This document shows, piece by piece, positions 1 through 7,850 of a stretch of DNA of 21,767 nucleotides (the first letter of the stretch is position 1; each line of letters starts with the position of its first letter). This DNA comes from SYIM01 sp039800205 (lineage in GTDB: Bacteria > Pseudomonadota > Gammaproteobacteria > Burkholderiales > Burkholderiaceae_E), in the NCBI GenBank assembly GCA_039800205.1, contig JBDLRB010000196.1:1-21767 (forward strand), in the 5' to 3' direction. A program made the position numbers and the translations under genes. The notes beneath the pieces were generated by a model, which did not search any database, was not told the origin of the DNA, and saw only the letters and a program-made list of their open reading frames with translations.

Positions 1-48
1 GCCCAGCATTGCAAAGAGCGCGAACACCAGAATCGTCAGTTCGGTCAT
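1..48 (-). CDS. dctM: TRAP transporter large permease DctM, N-terminus only (runs off left edge)
   Basis: Only the first 16 codons are inside the window. They read MTELTILVFALFAMLG, the start of a hydrophobic membrane segment. The ATG at 48-46 overlaps the stop codon of the small permease gene in an ATGA arrangement, the usual coupling of dctQ and dctM. The family call rests mainly on this position, since the P-Q-M order is standard for three-gene TRAP operons. In the family, the large permease forms the transport channel in the inner membrane and works with DctQ and the periplasmic binding protein, driven by a sodium gradient. The substrate cannot be read from this fragment. Confidence 0.7.
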   Translation of the reverse strand, partial: MTELTILVFALFAMLG

Positions 49-512
49 GGCATGATCTCTTGATCGAGCGGATTGCCCAGCAATTGCCGAACAAGATGCA
101 GCAGGCTGTGCACGCCGCAGATCACGATCGGAATGTAGTACACGGCTGCGGTCATGTTCAGCGTGGGCATCAGTTCGTCCCACTTTTCAAACGTGGCAAT
201 CACGCTCGCGTAGATCACGCAAGCCATCAGGGTCGCCGAGAACGCCGTCATGAGCCGCGCCACCAGAAGGCGCGGCGCCTGCGACAGTCGTGTGACCAGA
301 AGATCGATCCCGACGTGCACGCCGTAGCGCACGCCAAACGGGATCGCCAGGAAGATCGCCCAGACGAAAAACAGCCGAGACAGTTCGTCGGCCGAGTCGA
401 TCGACGAGCCGAGCACGTACCGGGTGAAGACCTGGGCAATCACCAGCCCGGTCATCAGGGCCATCGCCAGAGTGAGCAGACCGTATGAAATCCGGTCAAG
501 GATTTTGATCAT
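45..512 (-). CDS. dctQ: TRAP transporter small permease DctQ
   Basis: This is an inner-membrane subunit of a TRAP (tripartite ATP-independent periplasmic) transporter. From the ATG at 512 it is 155 residues with four hydrophobic segments. It carries the family pattern near the N-terminus (ILDRIS, then a membrane segment, then QVFTRYVLGSS) and the following DELSRLFFVWAIFLA. The start is uncertain: TTG at 551 and GTG at 524 are in frame, and the GTG has a GAGG about 11 bases upstream. I chose the ATG because it gives the normal family N-terminus. The gene follows dctP and overlaps dctM by four bases, so the three are co-transcribed. The family assignment is secure; the substrate is unknown. Confidence 0.85.
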   Translation of the reverse strand: MIKILDRISYGLLTLAMALMTGLVIAQVFTRYVLGSSIDSADELSRLFFVWAIFLAIPFGVRYGVHVGIDLLVTRLSQAPRLLVARLMTAFSATLMACVIYASVIATFEKWDELMPTLNMTAAVYYIPIVICGVHSLLHLVRQLLGNPLDQEIMP

Positions 513-579
513 TCTTTCGTACACGGCTGAGTGATCCTCGGGCGATGGCAATCGTTGTCAGACGACCGGCTGGAAACCC

Positions 580-1578
580 TTACTGGGCGGCCTTGAGCAC
601 CATGTCGATCACCTGCGGGCTGACCCGCTTCTTGATCGAGTCGACGACCTTGGCCGTTGCAGTACGCAATTCGGCGCGGGTGGCATCCGAGACCGGCGTG
701 AAGGTCATCCCCGCCGCAATCAGCTTCTGCTTGAAGTCGTTGTCAAGACGTGCGGCCTCGGCCCGTTGCCAGTTCAGGGCGTTTTTCATTGCGTTGGCAA
801 CGATCGTCTGGTGCTCCGGGCTCAGGCGGTCATAGGCTCTCTTGTTGGCCGCGGCATTGACGAAGTCGAAGAAATGTCCGGTGTCGCTCAGATATTTCTG
901 AACTTCGTTGAATTTGCGCGTGAAGATGATGTTGTACGGATTTTCCTGACCGTCCAGCACGCCCTGTTGCAGCGCCGAGTACAGTTCCTTCACATCCATC
1001 GCAACCGGGTTCGCACCCACGGCACGGAAGGTCTCGAGGTGGACTTCGTTGGGTTGCAGACGGATCTTCATCCCCTTGAAATCAGCGAGTCTGGTCAGGG
1101 GTTTCGAGTTGGACGTGGCGTGCCGAAAGCCCAATTCGCCATAGCCCAGGCTCTTGAAGCCTTTGGCGGCCATCCGGTCGTCGAGCAACTTGCCCACTGG
1201 GCCGTCGATGACCTTGAAGGCCTGCTCGCGCGACTTGAACAGGAAGGGGAGGCTGACCGCTTCGTACTCGGGCACCACTCGGGTGAAGTACGCCACCGAG
1301 GTGATTGCCGCAAAGATCGTTCCCGAGCGGATCTGGTCGGTGTTTTCGGTGGCGCCGCCCAATTGCATCGCAGGGAAAACGTCGACCTGCAGGGCGCCCT
1401 TCGAGGCCTTCTCAACCTCGTCCTTGAATCGAACCAGCGCCTGGCTGGCGGTGTGTTCGACGGGAAAGTTGCTGGCCACTCGGAGCTTGGTCTGTGCCAG
1501 GGCGGGCGCGGAACTGAACGCGGCCAGCCCGAGGGCAACCAGTGACGAGCCCAACAGCGATCTGCGAAGGTGAGACAT
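580..1578 (-). CDS. dctP: TRAP transporter substrate-binding protein DctP
   Basis: This periplasmic solute-binding protein (332 residues) captures a substrate, usually an organic acid, and delivers it to DctQM. Residues 1-29 form a signal peptide with a hydrophobic core ending ALAQ, and the mature protein begins TKLRVASNFP. Conserved family stretches are ATENTDQIRSGT (76-87), SLPFLFKSREQAF (109-121), the KIR segment whose Arg173 corresponds to the carboxylate-clamping arginine of DctP proteins, and ELYSALQQGVLDGQENP (198-214). The reading frame stays open upstream, but the ATG at 1578 has AGGAG at 1591-1587 and begins the signal peptide, so it is the start. It is first in its operon and divergent from bciA. 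A TATGAT at 1664-1659 could be a -10 box, but no good -35 box accompanies it. Confidence 0.92.
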   Translation of the reverse strand: MSHLRRSLLGSSLVALGLAAFSSAPALAQTKLRVASNFPVEHTASQALVRFKDEVEKASKGALQVDVFPAMQLGGATENTDQIRSGTIFAAITSVAYFTRVVPEYEAVSLPFLFKSREQAFKVIDGPVGKLLDDRMAAKGFKSLGYGELGFRHATSNSKPLTRLADFKGMKIRLQPNEVHLETFRAVGANPVAMDVKELYSALQQGVLDGQENPYNIIFTRKFNEVQKYLSDTGHFFDFVNAAANKRAYDRLSPEHQTIVANAMKNALNWQRAEAARLDNDFKQKLIAAGMTFTPVSDATRAELRTATAKVVDSIKKRVSPQVIDMVLKAAQ

Positions 1579-1685
1579 GGATAGAACTCCTGTAAGGTGG
1601 AGGAAAAACTTCGACGACGCGTTCGGGAGAGGCCAGCCGCAACCCTCCGCGAGCCGCAATCATAGACGAAGCAAGGAGCGTTCCC

Positions 1686-2687
1686 GTGGAAACCCAGTCC
1701 GGTATAGCGCAGCGCGGAGGACCATCAAACAACAGGGTACTGCTGCTGGGGGCAACCGGTACGATGGGTGTCGCGGTACGGAGGGTTTTGCTGGACATGG
1801 GATACGAGGTGATCTGCCCGGTTCGCGCAGGCCGGTCCCCGCCGATCGAGCGGCCTGGCTTGATCATCCGCCCGGGCGATCTGCTCGACCCGGTGTCCTG
1901 GTCACGCGATCTGATTCGGGGCGAGACCTTCGATGCGGTCATTTCCTGTCTGGCCTCGCGCACCGGCGCGGCCCTTGACGCCTGGGCGATTGACTATCAG
2001 GCGCATGTGCATGCGCTGGAGGCCGTGCAGGCCGCTGGGGTCCGTCACATGGTTTTGCTTTCTGCGATCTGCGTTCAGAAGCCGCGACTCCAGTTTCAGC
2101 GGGCCAAACTCGCGTTCGAGCAGCGCTTGATCGAATCGGGGCTGGCCTACTCAATCGTACGCCCGACGGCCTTCTTCAAGTCACTGTCGGGTCAGGTGGA
2201 GCGCGTGCGCGCCGGAAAACCGTTCCTGATGTTCGGCGATGGGCGTCTGACGGCCTGCAAGCCCATCAGCGATGATGATCTTGCCCGCTTTCTGGTCGAG
2301 TGTCTCGACGATCCGGACCGAAAGAACCGGATTCTGCCGATTGGTGGGCCGGGGCCGGCCATCACGCCGCTCGAGCAGGGTGAGCGGCTGTTCGAGCTCT
2401 TCGGCAATCGCCCCCGGTTTCGCCGTGTCCCGGTCGCCGTGCTCGACGTGATCGTAGGCACCCTGGATATCCTCGGTCGCGTTCTGCCGTCAGCGGCTGC
2501 ACGAGCCGAACGGGCTCGCATCGGCCAGTACTATGCGACCGAATCGATGCTGGTCTGGGACCCCGTTGCGAAGCGTTATGACGCCGAGGCCACGCCGTCG
2601 ACGGGAACCGAGACGCTCTGGGATCACTACCAGGATCTGGTCAGCGGCGCCCGGACCCACCAGCGCAGCGAGCACAGCGTGTTCTGA
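1686..2687 (+). CDS. bciA: 3,8-divinyl (proto)chlorophyllide 8-vinyl reductase, BciA type
   Basis: BciA uses NADPH to reduce the C8 vinyl group of divinyl chlorophyllide (or its protochlorophyllide form) to ethyl in (bacterio)chlorophyll synthesis. The 333-residue protein is an atypical short-chain dehydrogenase: a Rossmann nucleotide motif GATGTMG (22-28), then features I associate with this enzyme rather than generic NmrA-like proteins, namely RPTAFFKSLSGQ (159-170), GKPFLMFGDG (177-186), QYYATESMLVWDP (281-293) and DAEATPSTGTETLWDHY (299-315). The start is GTG, with AAGGAG at 1673-1678 eight bases upstream. It is monocistronic and divergent from the TRAP operon. No other photosynthesis gene is in the window; bciA is often found outside the main photosynthesis cluster. 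Generic NAD-dependent epimerase is the less likely alternative. Confidence 0.88.
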   Translation: METQSGIAQRGGPSNNRVLLLGATGTMGVAVRRVLLDMGYEVICPVRAGRSPPIERPGLIIRPGDLLDPVSWSRDLIRGETFDAVISCLASRTGAALDAWAIDYQAHVHALEAVQAAGVRHMVLLSAICVQKPRLQFQRAKLAFEQRLIESGLAYSIVRPTAFFKSLSGQVERVRAGKPFLMFGDGRLTACKPISDDDLARFLVECLDDPDRKNRILPIGGPGPAITPLEQGERLFELFGNRPRFRRVPVAVLDVIVGTLDILGRVLPSAAARAERARIGQYYATESMLVWDPVAKRYDAEATPSTGTETLWDHYQDLVSGARTHQRSEHSVF

Positions 2688-2691
2688 GCGG

Positions 2692-2726
2692 CGACCGGCC
2701 CGTCAGTCGTTCGGCGGGCACGGTCG
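2692..2726. terminator. GC-rich two-part hairpin between convergent genes
   Basis: Between the convergent ends of bciA and the methyltransferase gene, CGACC (2692-2696) pairs with GGTCG (2722-2726), and GCCCG (2698-2702) pairs with CGGGC (2715-2719). The loop is 12 bases, with one extra base on the left and two on the right. There is no T-run on either side, so it is not a classical intrinsic terminator. Its position suggests a bidirectional transcription barrier or 3'-end stabiliser. Confidence 0.4.
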
Positions 2727-2736
2727 TCGGAGGAGC

Positions 2737-3315
2737 CTAACTGGTTGTCAAGGATGCTCGCTGAGCGGGCTGGTAGCGCCAGACATGGGCGGGGGGTATG
2801 TTTCGCCAGGTCCAGCCGACCCGGGACGCCTGCAGGCCGAGTCGCTCCGCCGGGAGCGGCGAGGTGATCTGGTAGCTCAGTTGCAGGAAACCCTGCCCCG
2901 GTGCGACCTGTTCCACCGAGTCGACAAAGCGGCGCTGAGCGCCAAACGGCAGCAGCAGGAGCGGAATGCCGCAGATGATTTGACCGATCGCGCCATGGAG
3001 TTCGGGTCGGATGTTCGAGGCCAGGTCGAGCGCATCCCCATGGACGACTTCGACACCCGGGAATCGCCGCGCCAGGACCTGCGCCAGTTCGGGGTCGATC
3101 TCCAGGAGCGTCAGGCGTTCGGGTGCGACCCCGGCATCCAGCAGGGCCTGCGATACGACCCCAGTCCCGGCCCCTGCCTCGATGATATGGCCGGCTTGCA
3201 CATGCTGGACCTGATGGGCCAGCAGACGACTCGCAGTGACCGAAGTCGGGACAATGGACCCCATTTGCAGCGGGTGAGTGAGCCATCGCTTGAAGAACAG
3301 CCAGTGATGATTCAT
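2737..3315 (-). CDS. PmtA-like class I SAM-dependent methyltransferase (phospholipid N-methyltransferase family)
   Basis: The 192-residue protein begins with FFKRWLTHPLQMGSIVPTS (7-25), the N-terminal signature of the Rhodobacter-type PmtA family and its rRNA-dimethylase-like relatives. The SAM-binding motif I EAGAGTG follows (46-52), then an acidic LLEIDPEL loop and VVHGDALD. Characterised PmtA enzymes methylate phosphatidylethanolamine to phosphatidylcholine using SAM at the cytoplasmic membrane face. Whether this member does so cannot be told from sequence, since the family also contains proteins of unknown substrate. It lies 186 bases downstream of upp on the same strand, with an AT-rich stretch just ahead of the gene, so it probably has its own promoter. 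The 3316-3501 gap holds no convincing gene. The ribosome-binding site before the ATG is weak. Confidence 0.75.
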   Translation of the reverse strand: MNHHWLFFKRWLTHPLQMGSIVPTSVTASRLLAHQVQHVQAGHIIEAGAGTGVVSQALLDAGVAPERLTLLEIDPELAQVLARRFPGVEVVHGDALDLASNIRPELHGAIGQIICGIPLLLLPFGAQRRFVDSVEQVAPGQGFLQLSYQITSPLPAERLGLQASRVGWTWRNIPPAHVWRYQPAQRASLTTS

Positions 3316-3501
3316 GTCGAACTCGGGTCACAAGGATCGTTTTGAATATTGCAATTCGACGATCTCTGCGTGTCAGCATCGTGACAGTGATTGTCTCGCC
3401 AGAGCGGGGCGTCGAGCACCGCTATGGTGCGTTCCTTGGTGTCGGCGGGCCGCGTCTGTGCGGTGTTTGCCCAGCGCGGTTTCTTGTGCTGGATTAGACC
3501 T

Positions 3502-4140
3502 TTATCGTGTCCCATACAGGCGGTCGCCTGCGTCGCCCAGACCCGGCACGATATAGCCCTGTTCGTCCAGACCCTGATCGACGGCGACGGCGAAGACCGT
3601 CACGTCGGGATGCACGTCGTGAAAGGCCTGAAGGCCCTCCGGTGAAGCCACGAGGCAGGCAAATCGAATTGAGCGTGGCCCGGCCTCGGCGACCCGGTCA
3701 ACCGCGGCAATCGCCGAATGGCCGGTGGCCAGCATGGGGTCGAGGACGATGACGTCCCGGTCTCCCAAGTCGTGCGGAAGTTTGCAGTAGTACTCGATGG
3801 CTTCGTGGGTCATCGGGTCGCGATAGAGGCCGACATGCCCGACCCGCGCGCCCGGAATCACGTCCAGCATGCCGTCCAGCAATCCCTGGCCCGCGCGAAG
3901 GATAGGGACCAGGACCACCTTCTTGCCCTCGATCACGGGGGTGCGCATCCGGGCGAGCGGCGTCTCGATCTCGATGTCCCGCATGGGCATGTCACGCGTG
4001 AGTTCATAGGCCATCAGCATCGCCATCTCGTGCATCAGGCGCCTGAAACTGCTGGTGCTGCGGTCCCGCTGGCGGAGCAGACTCAACTTGTGCTGGATGA
4101 GCGGATGCGGGATCAGGTGCAGGCTGGAGGGGGGCAACAT
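3502..4140 (-). CDS. upp: Uracil phosphoribosyltransferase
   Basis: UPRT joins uracil and PRPP to give UMP and pyrophosphate in the cytoplasm. The 212-residue length is normal for bacterial Upp. Visible motifs are KVVLVPILRAGQGLLDGM (74-91), the PRPP-binding loop VIVLDPMLATGHS (130-142; a His replaces the second Gly of the common ATGGS) and the C-terminal uracil-binding region YIVPGLGDAGDRLYGT (196-211). The ATG is preceded by GGAG at 4152-4149. It is the third gene of an operon with urc1 and urc4, 72 bases after urc4. In yeast URC-type degradation a UPRT (URC6) does the first step, so this copy is probably catabolic as well as, or instead of, salvage. A second upp elsewhere in the genome would support that. 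Confidence 0.95.
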   Translation of the reverse strand: MLPPSSLHLIPHPLIQHKLSLLRQRDRSTSSFRRLMHEMAMLMAYELTRDMPMRDIEIETPLARMRTPVIEGKKVVLVPILRAGQGLLDGMLDVIPGARVGHVGLYRDPMTHEAIEYYCKLPHDLGDRDVIVLDPMLATGHSAIAAVDRVAEAGPRSIRFACLVASPEGLQAFHDVHPDVTVFAVAVDQGLDEQGYIVPGLGDAGDRLYGTR

Positions 4141-4212
4141 GTGAGGAGCTCCAATCGCGAGCGGGCAGTCAGTGTGCGGATTTCGGGTGAAGCAGGGCAG
4201 GATAGACCACGA

Positions 4213-5499
4213 TCAGAACACCGATCCGCCGGTGTCGACCTCGATGGGTGGGCGCCCATCACGCAAGCGTTCCGCCAGCCTCCGACCGGCGGTCCAGGTG
4301 CCGCCTTCCAGCACGCAGGCAAGGGGCAGCGATGATGCGTCCAGCGCCAGGGCAGCCCGGATCCCTTGAGCCATGTCGTCAATCAGGGTCACTGTGATTG
4401 CGCGCCACTCGATGACCAGCGGATCGGCGGGCGTCCAGGTCGCCCGAGCGCAGGCCGGGTCGCGCAAACGAATAACCCCTGTATCGAACAACAGCCCGCC
4501 ATTTCGATACTCGGGCAGCGCGGTCAGTGCCTCAAGCCCACGCACGGTGACCCCCGCGGCCTGAAAGGATTCGACCAGCGAGTAGCACAGCCACTGACTC
4601 AGCTTGTGGAAAGGCACCCAGCCCGGGCTGCCCGATTGGAGGAGACCCGGTTCATCCTGGGCGGCCGGGTGGGGCCACAGGTCACCCCGCGCACCATCGG
4701 GGGCCTCGGCGGCCTCGGGCCAGACCTCGGCGAGTCCCGTGACGGTCCGGTGCAGGAGGTCTGCGGCATCGACCATGAGCGGCAGGCTCGCTCCGGTCGT
4801 CGCCGACCCGGGCAATGATGAGCGGGACGGGGGCAGGTAAAGCGCTGAGGGACGGTCGAGCCCCTGGCGTATCAGCGCATGACCCAGCCGGTTCATCAGT
4901 GCGGTGCGGCCCGGGAGGGCGCTGAGTCGATTGCTGTGCCCATGCTGGAAGATGTGGGCAAGCGTTCCCTCATCGAGTGCGGCGAGCGCCGATGCGTCCA
5001 CCTGCATGGGCGCGCCGGAGTGGGCCGAGAAGCGCCCTCCCGTGAACGCCTCCAGGCTTGCGATGGCGAGCCCTTCTGAGCGTTGATGACTCAGGCCTGC
5101 CCGGTCCCGGAATTGCCATTGGGCGCCGGCCCCCGCATCGAGCAGAACGCTGACCACGCACAGATCGATCTCGGAGCGAAGTGCAGCAAGCGGGTCGCTC
5201 ACGGTCGAATCACGCAGGGCGTGTCGGAGACGTGCGGGCCGATCGAAATCACCTGCCTCGAAATGACGCCAGCGACTGTGCAGGGGAATCCGGAGATCCG
5301 GGAACCGCGCACGGGTCAGTTCGAGGACCGATTCGCCTGCCCTGGGCAGCTGACGACGATCAATCTCCCACCAGGCCGAATGACCGTCGCTGACCCAGCG
5401 CGTGATCGCCATCGACCGGCGACGGACGGCGGCGATGTGCATCAGCGGGGAGGCCGGACGCCGGGCCCTTGGGCCCGAGGACTCGATGGGGTCAGTCAT
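4213..5499 (-). CDS. urc4: URC4/DUF1688 protein of the URC uracil degradation pathway
   Basis: This 428-residue protein belongs to the DUF1688 family, named after URC4 of Lachancea kluyveri, one of the genes needed to degrade uracil by the URC route. Family landmarks are IPLHSRWRHFEAGD (71-84), DLCVVSVLLDAGAGAQW (112-128), RSEGLAIASLEAFTGGRFS (140-158) and a C-terminal region ending in an acidic segment. Its chemistry is not settled; in yeast it acts downstream of ring opening, with ribosylurea reported as an intermediate. The frame is open further upstream, but the ATG at 5499 is chosen because GGAG lies at 5510-5507 and it gives an eight-base overlap with urc1 (ATGACTGA), implying translational coupling. 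It is followed by upp. The family call is strong; the exact reaction is unknown. Confidence 0.9.
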   Translation of the reverse strand: MTDPIESSGPRARRPASPLMHIAAVRRRSMAITRWVSDGHSAWWEIDRRQLPRAGESVLELTRARFPDLRIPLHSRWRHFEAGDFDRPARLRHALRDSTVSDPLAALRSEIDLCVVSVLLDAGAGAQWQFRDRAGLSHQRSEGLAIASLEAFTGGRFSAHSGAPMQVDASALAALDEGTLAHIFQHGHSNRLSALPGRTALMNRLGHALIRQGLDRPSALYLPPSRSSLPGSATTGASLPLMVDAADLLHRTVTGLAEVWPEAAEAPDGARGDLWPHPAAQDEPGLLQSGSPGWVPFHKLSQWLCYSLVESFQAAGVTVRGLEALTALPEYRNGGLLFDTGVIRLRDPACARATWTPADPLVIEWRAITVTLIDDMAQGIRAALALDASSLPLACVLEGGTWTAGRRLAERLRDGRPPIEVDTGGSVF

Positions 5500-6784
5500 T
5501 CCCGTGCTCCAGGTCTCGCCCGCGGACCTGATCGGGCGGCGTGATCGTGAGGCGATTCGGATCGGTGAAGTACCCCGCAGCCATCTTGGCCTGAATCTCG
5601 ACCTGCGCATCGGCCGGTACCAGTTCATCGGGAATCGGCACGCGCTCGATCACTTCGATGCCCGAGCTCGTGATCGCTTCGTATTTGTCGCTGCTCATGC
5701 TGACCAGGCGATGAATGCGGCGAATACCCAGCCAGTGCAGCACATCAGGCATCAATTCCTGAAATCGCATGTCCTGCACGCCGGCCACGCACTCTGTCCG
5801 GGCGAAATAGGTGTCGGCCCGGTCGCCTCCGGATTGGCGCTTTCGGGCGTTGTACACGAGAAATTTGGTGACCTCGCCCAGCGCCCGGCCCTCCTTGCGA
5901 CTGTATGCAATCAAACCGACCCCACCGCGCTGGGCGCCCCCGATGCACTCCTCAATCGCGTGGGTCAGATAGGGGCGGCAGGTGCAGATATCGGATCCGA
6001 AGACGTCTGAACCGTTGCACTCGTCGTGTACGCGCGCAGTCAGCTCAACGGCTGGATTTGCGAGATCTGCGACCGAGCCGAGCACGTACACGGTCTGGCC
6101 GCCGATCGGAGGCAGGAACACTTCCAGGTCGTTTCGCGTGATCAGTTCGGGATACATCCCCCCCGTCTGCTCGAACAAGGTCCGTCGGAGCGTGCTGCGC
6201 GCCACCCCGAAGCGCCGGGCGACGCCGGGGAGCCACCACACGGGCTCGATGGCAATCTTCGTCACCGCGGCCGAACCGTCATCGAACAGAATCCGGCCAT
6301 CGGGCGTCAAGCGTCCGAATGCACAGGCCTGTCGCACTTCGGGCAGGTGGATGCGTGCCTCGGTAATCGCAATGGTGGGCCGGATATCGAGGCCGCGCGC
6401 AATCAGCGGCGCAAAATCGTACTGCACGGACGCGCCCCAGGGGTCGATCGAAACGATGCGTTCTGCGTCGCCCCACTGGGGATAGGGGCCGATCGTTCGG
6501 GTGGGGCGGGTGTCGGTGAGATCCGGACGATGCCTGCGGTCGAGCCGACCCGCTGCCACAGCCAGCGCCCGATAGATCCCGTAGCTGCCGCTGTGGGCGC
6601 CAATGGCGTTACGTTGATGGGGCTCTGAGGTCGATCCAATCACGGGGCCGCGGTCGGCTGCGTCCGGCTGGCCCCAGCGGATCGGCAGCGCACGGCCCAG
6701 GCCCTGCCCCGGATGCGAGGTCAATCGGATGTGGGAGCGGGCACGGGTTGCCCGTACCGAGGGGGTGTCCGGATCAGGTTCCAT
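5492..6784 (-). CDS. urc1: URC1, GTP cyclohydrolase II-like enzyme of uracil degradation
   Basis: This 430-residue protein is homologous to the RibA catalytic domain, with a long N-terminal extension typical of URC1. The zinc and active-site segment reads RVHDECNGSDVFGSDICTC (251-269), giving the Cys256-x10-Cys267-x-Cys269 zinc ligands of GTP cyclohydrolase II. SRKEGRALG (295-303) corresponds to the nucleotide-binding RQEGRGIG of RibA. In yeast, URC1 is required for uracil degradation and is thought to open the pyrimidine ring of a uridine nucleotide or nucleoside rather than act on GTP. The ATG at 6784 has AAAGGA at 6795-6790. As the first gene of the urc1-urc4-upp operon, divergent from a LysR gene, a catabolic role is much more likely than riboflavin synthesis. 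Confidence 0.9.
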   Translation of the reverse strand: MEPDPDTPSVRATRARSHIRLTSHPGQGLGRALPIRWGQPDAADRGPVIGSTSEPHQRNAIGAHSGSYGIYRALAVAAGRLDRRHRPDLTDTRPTRTIGPYPQWGDAERIVSIDPWGASVQYDFAPLIARGLDIRPTIAITEARIHLPEVRQACAFGRLTPDGRILFDDGSAAVTKIAIEPVWWLPGVARRFGVARSTLRRTLFEQTGGMYPELITRNDLEVFLPPIGGQTVYVLGSVADLANPAVELTARVHDECNGSDVFGSDICTCRPYLTHAIEECIGGAQRGGVGLIAYSRKEGRALGEVTKFLVYNARKRQSGGDRADTYFARTECVAGVQDMRFQELMPDVLHWLGIRRIHRLVSMSSDKYEAITSSGIEVIERVPIPDELVPADAQVEIQAKMAAGYFTDPNRLTITPPDQVRGRDLEHGND

Positions 6785-6846
6785 GAGGGTCCTTTACGGA
6801 TGAAGCAGGCCAGACAGTGTCTCGTTCATCGCAACGATCACACCAG

Positions 6847-6894
6847 CGAAAGCTCTTCGTCAAGCTATGAAAAAAAACGAAAGCTTGTCAAGCT
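6847..6894. promoter_or_regulatory. Repeated CGAAAGCT-N-GTCAAGCT motif, candidate LysR operator and urc promoter
   Basis: The urc1/lysR intergenic region has two copies of CGAAAGCT followed by GTCAAGCT. Copy one is at 6847-6866 (four-base spacer) and copy two at 6878-6894 (one-base spacer). They start 31 bases apart, about three helical turns, which would put them on one face of the DNA. Copy two is also nearly palindromic around AAGCTTGTCAAGCTT. Read on the minus strand, each copy contains TTGAC; in copy two this is a perfect TTGACA (6891-6886) that could be a -35 box for urc1, although the matching -10 is poor (CATAGC, 16-base spacer), as in activator-dependent promoters. Binding by the adjacent LysR protein is an inference. 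Confidence 0.5.
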
Positions 6895-6911
6895 TCGGAT
6901 ACGATGCCGAT

Positions 6912-7850
6912 ATGACCATGCATCAATCAATGAGCGCATTCATCAGACGGGTCGACCTTCTGACGCTCGATTTGTTCATCGGGATCTGTGCGACCGGCAG
7001 CATCGCTGCGACCGCAGCGCGGGGCCAACTCGCCGTGTCCTCGCTCAGCAAGCGGATCGCCTTGTTCGAGCAGGCGGCGGGCTGCGCTCTGTTCGAGCGT
7101 CACGCCCGCGGGGTCCGTCCCACTGCGGCGGGCGAGGCTGTCCTGCGGCACGCTCGCAGCCTGCTGGCCGGCGTTGGACAGTTGCACGAGGATTTGCGGG
7201 CTTTTGCTCAGGGAACAATCGGTGGCGTTCGAGTGGCCGCCAGCGCATCGGCGGTCGAACTGGACCTGCCCGAGGAGATCGCCCGCTTTGCAGCCCGCCA
7301 TTCGGCGGTCTCGATCGACCTGACCCAATGTGTGAGCAGTGAGGTCATTCTGGCGGTTCGTGAGGGGCGCGCAGATGTCGGGCTGTGTGGTGCACAGGAG
7401 GATGTGCAGGATCTCGAGTGCAAGCCCTATCGGCTGGACCAGCTGGTCTTGCTGGTCCCCAGGCGTCACCCCCTGGCCAGGCGGCGTTCGGTCGATTTTG
7501 CACAGGCCCTCGAGTACGAGCAGATCGGACTGACCGGTAGCAGCCAGGTACAGCGACTGCTCGATCAGGCGGCCGGACAAGCTGGCCGTCGCCTTCGGCA
7601 GCGCATCAGGGTGGCGAGCATCAGTTCGATGTGCAGGATGGTCGAGTCGGGACTGGGCATCGCGGTGATGCCGCGTGGCATGGTGGCGCTTGCAGCACGC
7701 CGAGACCAGAGCCGGATCGTTGCCCTCAGCGATGCCTGGGCGCGGCTCCAGTTGTTGATCTATACCCGCCCATTCGAAAGCGTGTCGGCGCCTGCTCGCT
7801 TGCTGCTTGCGCACCTGATCAGTGCGCACGATTGTGATGACAACGACTGA
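6912..7850 (+). CDS. LysR-family transcriptional regulator, probably controlling the urc operon
   Basis: The protein is a 312-residue LTTR from this start. The N-terminal winged helix-turn-helix covers about residues 14-75 (LLTLDLFIGICATGSIAATA, LAVSSLSKRIALFEQAAGCALFERHARGVRPTAAGEAVL). A substrate-binding domain of the periplasmic-binding fold follows, with DVGLCGAQ, the LVLLVPRRHPLA strand and the IRVASISSMCRMVESGLGIAVMP effector-side segment. The start is uncertain. ATGs at 6867, 6912, 6918 and 6930 are in frame; 6867 would put operator-like repeats inside the coding region, so 6912 is preferred. It is divergent from urc1 by 127 bases, the classical layout for an LTTR and its target. The inducer, perhaps a uracil derivative, is unknown. 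Confidence 0.88.
   Translation: MTMHQSMSAFIRRVDLLTLDLFIGICATGSIAATAARGQLAVSSLSKRIALFEQAAGCALFERHARGVRPTAAGEAVLRHARSLLAGVGQLHEDLRAFAQGTIGGVRVAASASAVELDLPEEIARFAARHSAVSIDLTQCVSSEVILAVREGRADVGLCGAQEDVQDLECKPYRLDQLVLLVPRRHPLARRRSVDFAQALEYEQIGLTGSSQVQRLLDQAAGQAGRRLRQRIRVASISSMCRMVESGLGIAVMPRGMVALAARRDQSRIVALSDAWARLQLLIYTRPFESVSAPARLLLAHLISAHDCDDND

Noticed and set aside
766..1545. 259-codon open frame on the plus strand opposite dctP
   Set aside because: It lies wholly antisense to a clear DctP gene, its protein resembles nothing I know, and long antisense frames are expected in GC-rich coding DNA.
2627..3379. 250-codon minus-strand frame overlapping the methyltransferase
   Set aside because: The overlapping frame 2737-3315 encodes the conserved PmtA-like motifs; this one is an Arg/Pro/Gly-rich shadow.
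3416..3430. Short hairpin GCACC-GCTAT-GGTGC downstream of upp as a terminator
   Set aside because: Only a five-base stem, with no T-run on the minus strand.
3312..3515. 67-codon minus-strand frame in the gap between upp and the methyltransferase
   Set aside because: No ribosome-binding site, no recognisable domain, and it overlaps the starts and ends of both real genes.
5492..6784. Annotating the gene as ribA (riboflavin synthesis)
   Set aside because: The long N-terminal extension and coupling to urc4 and upp fit URC1; no riboflavin genes are nearby.
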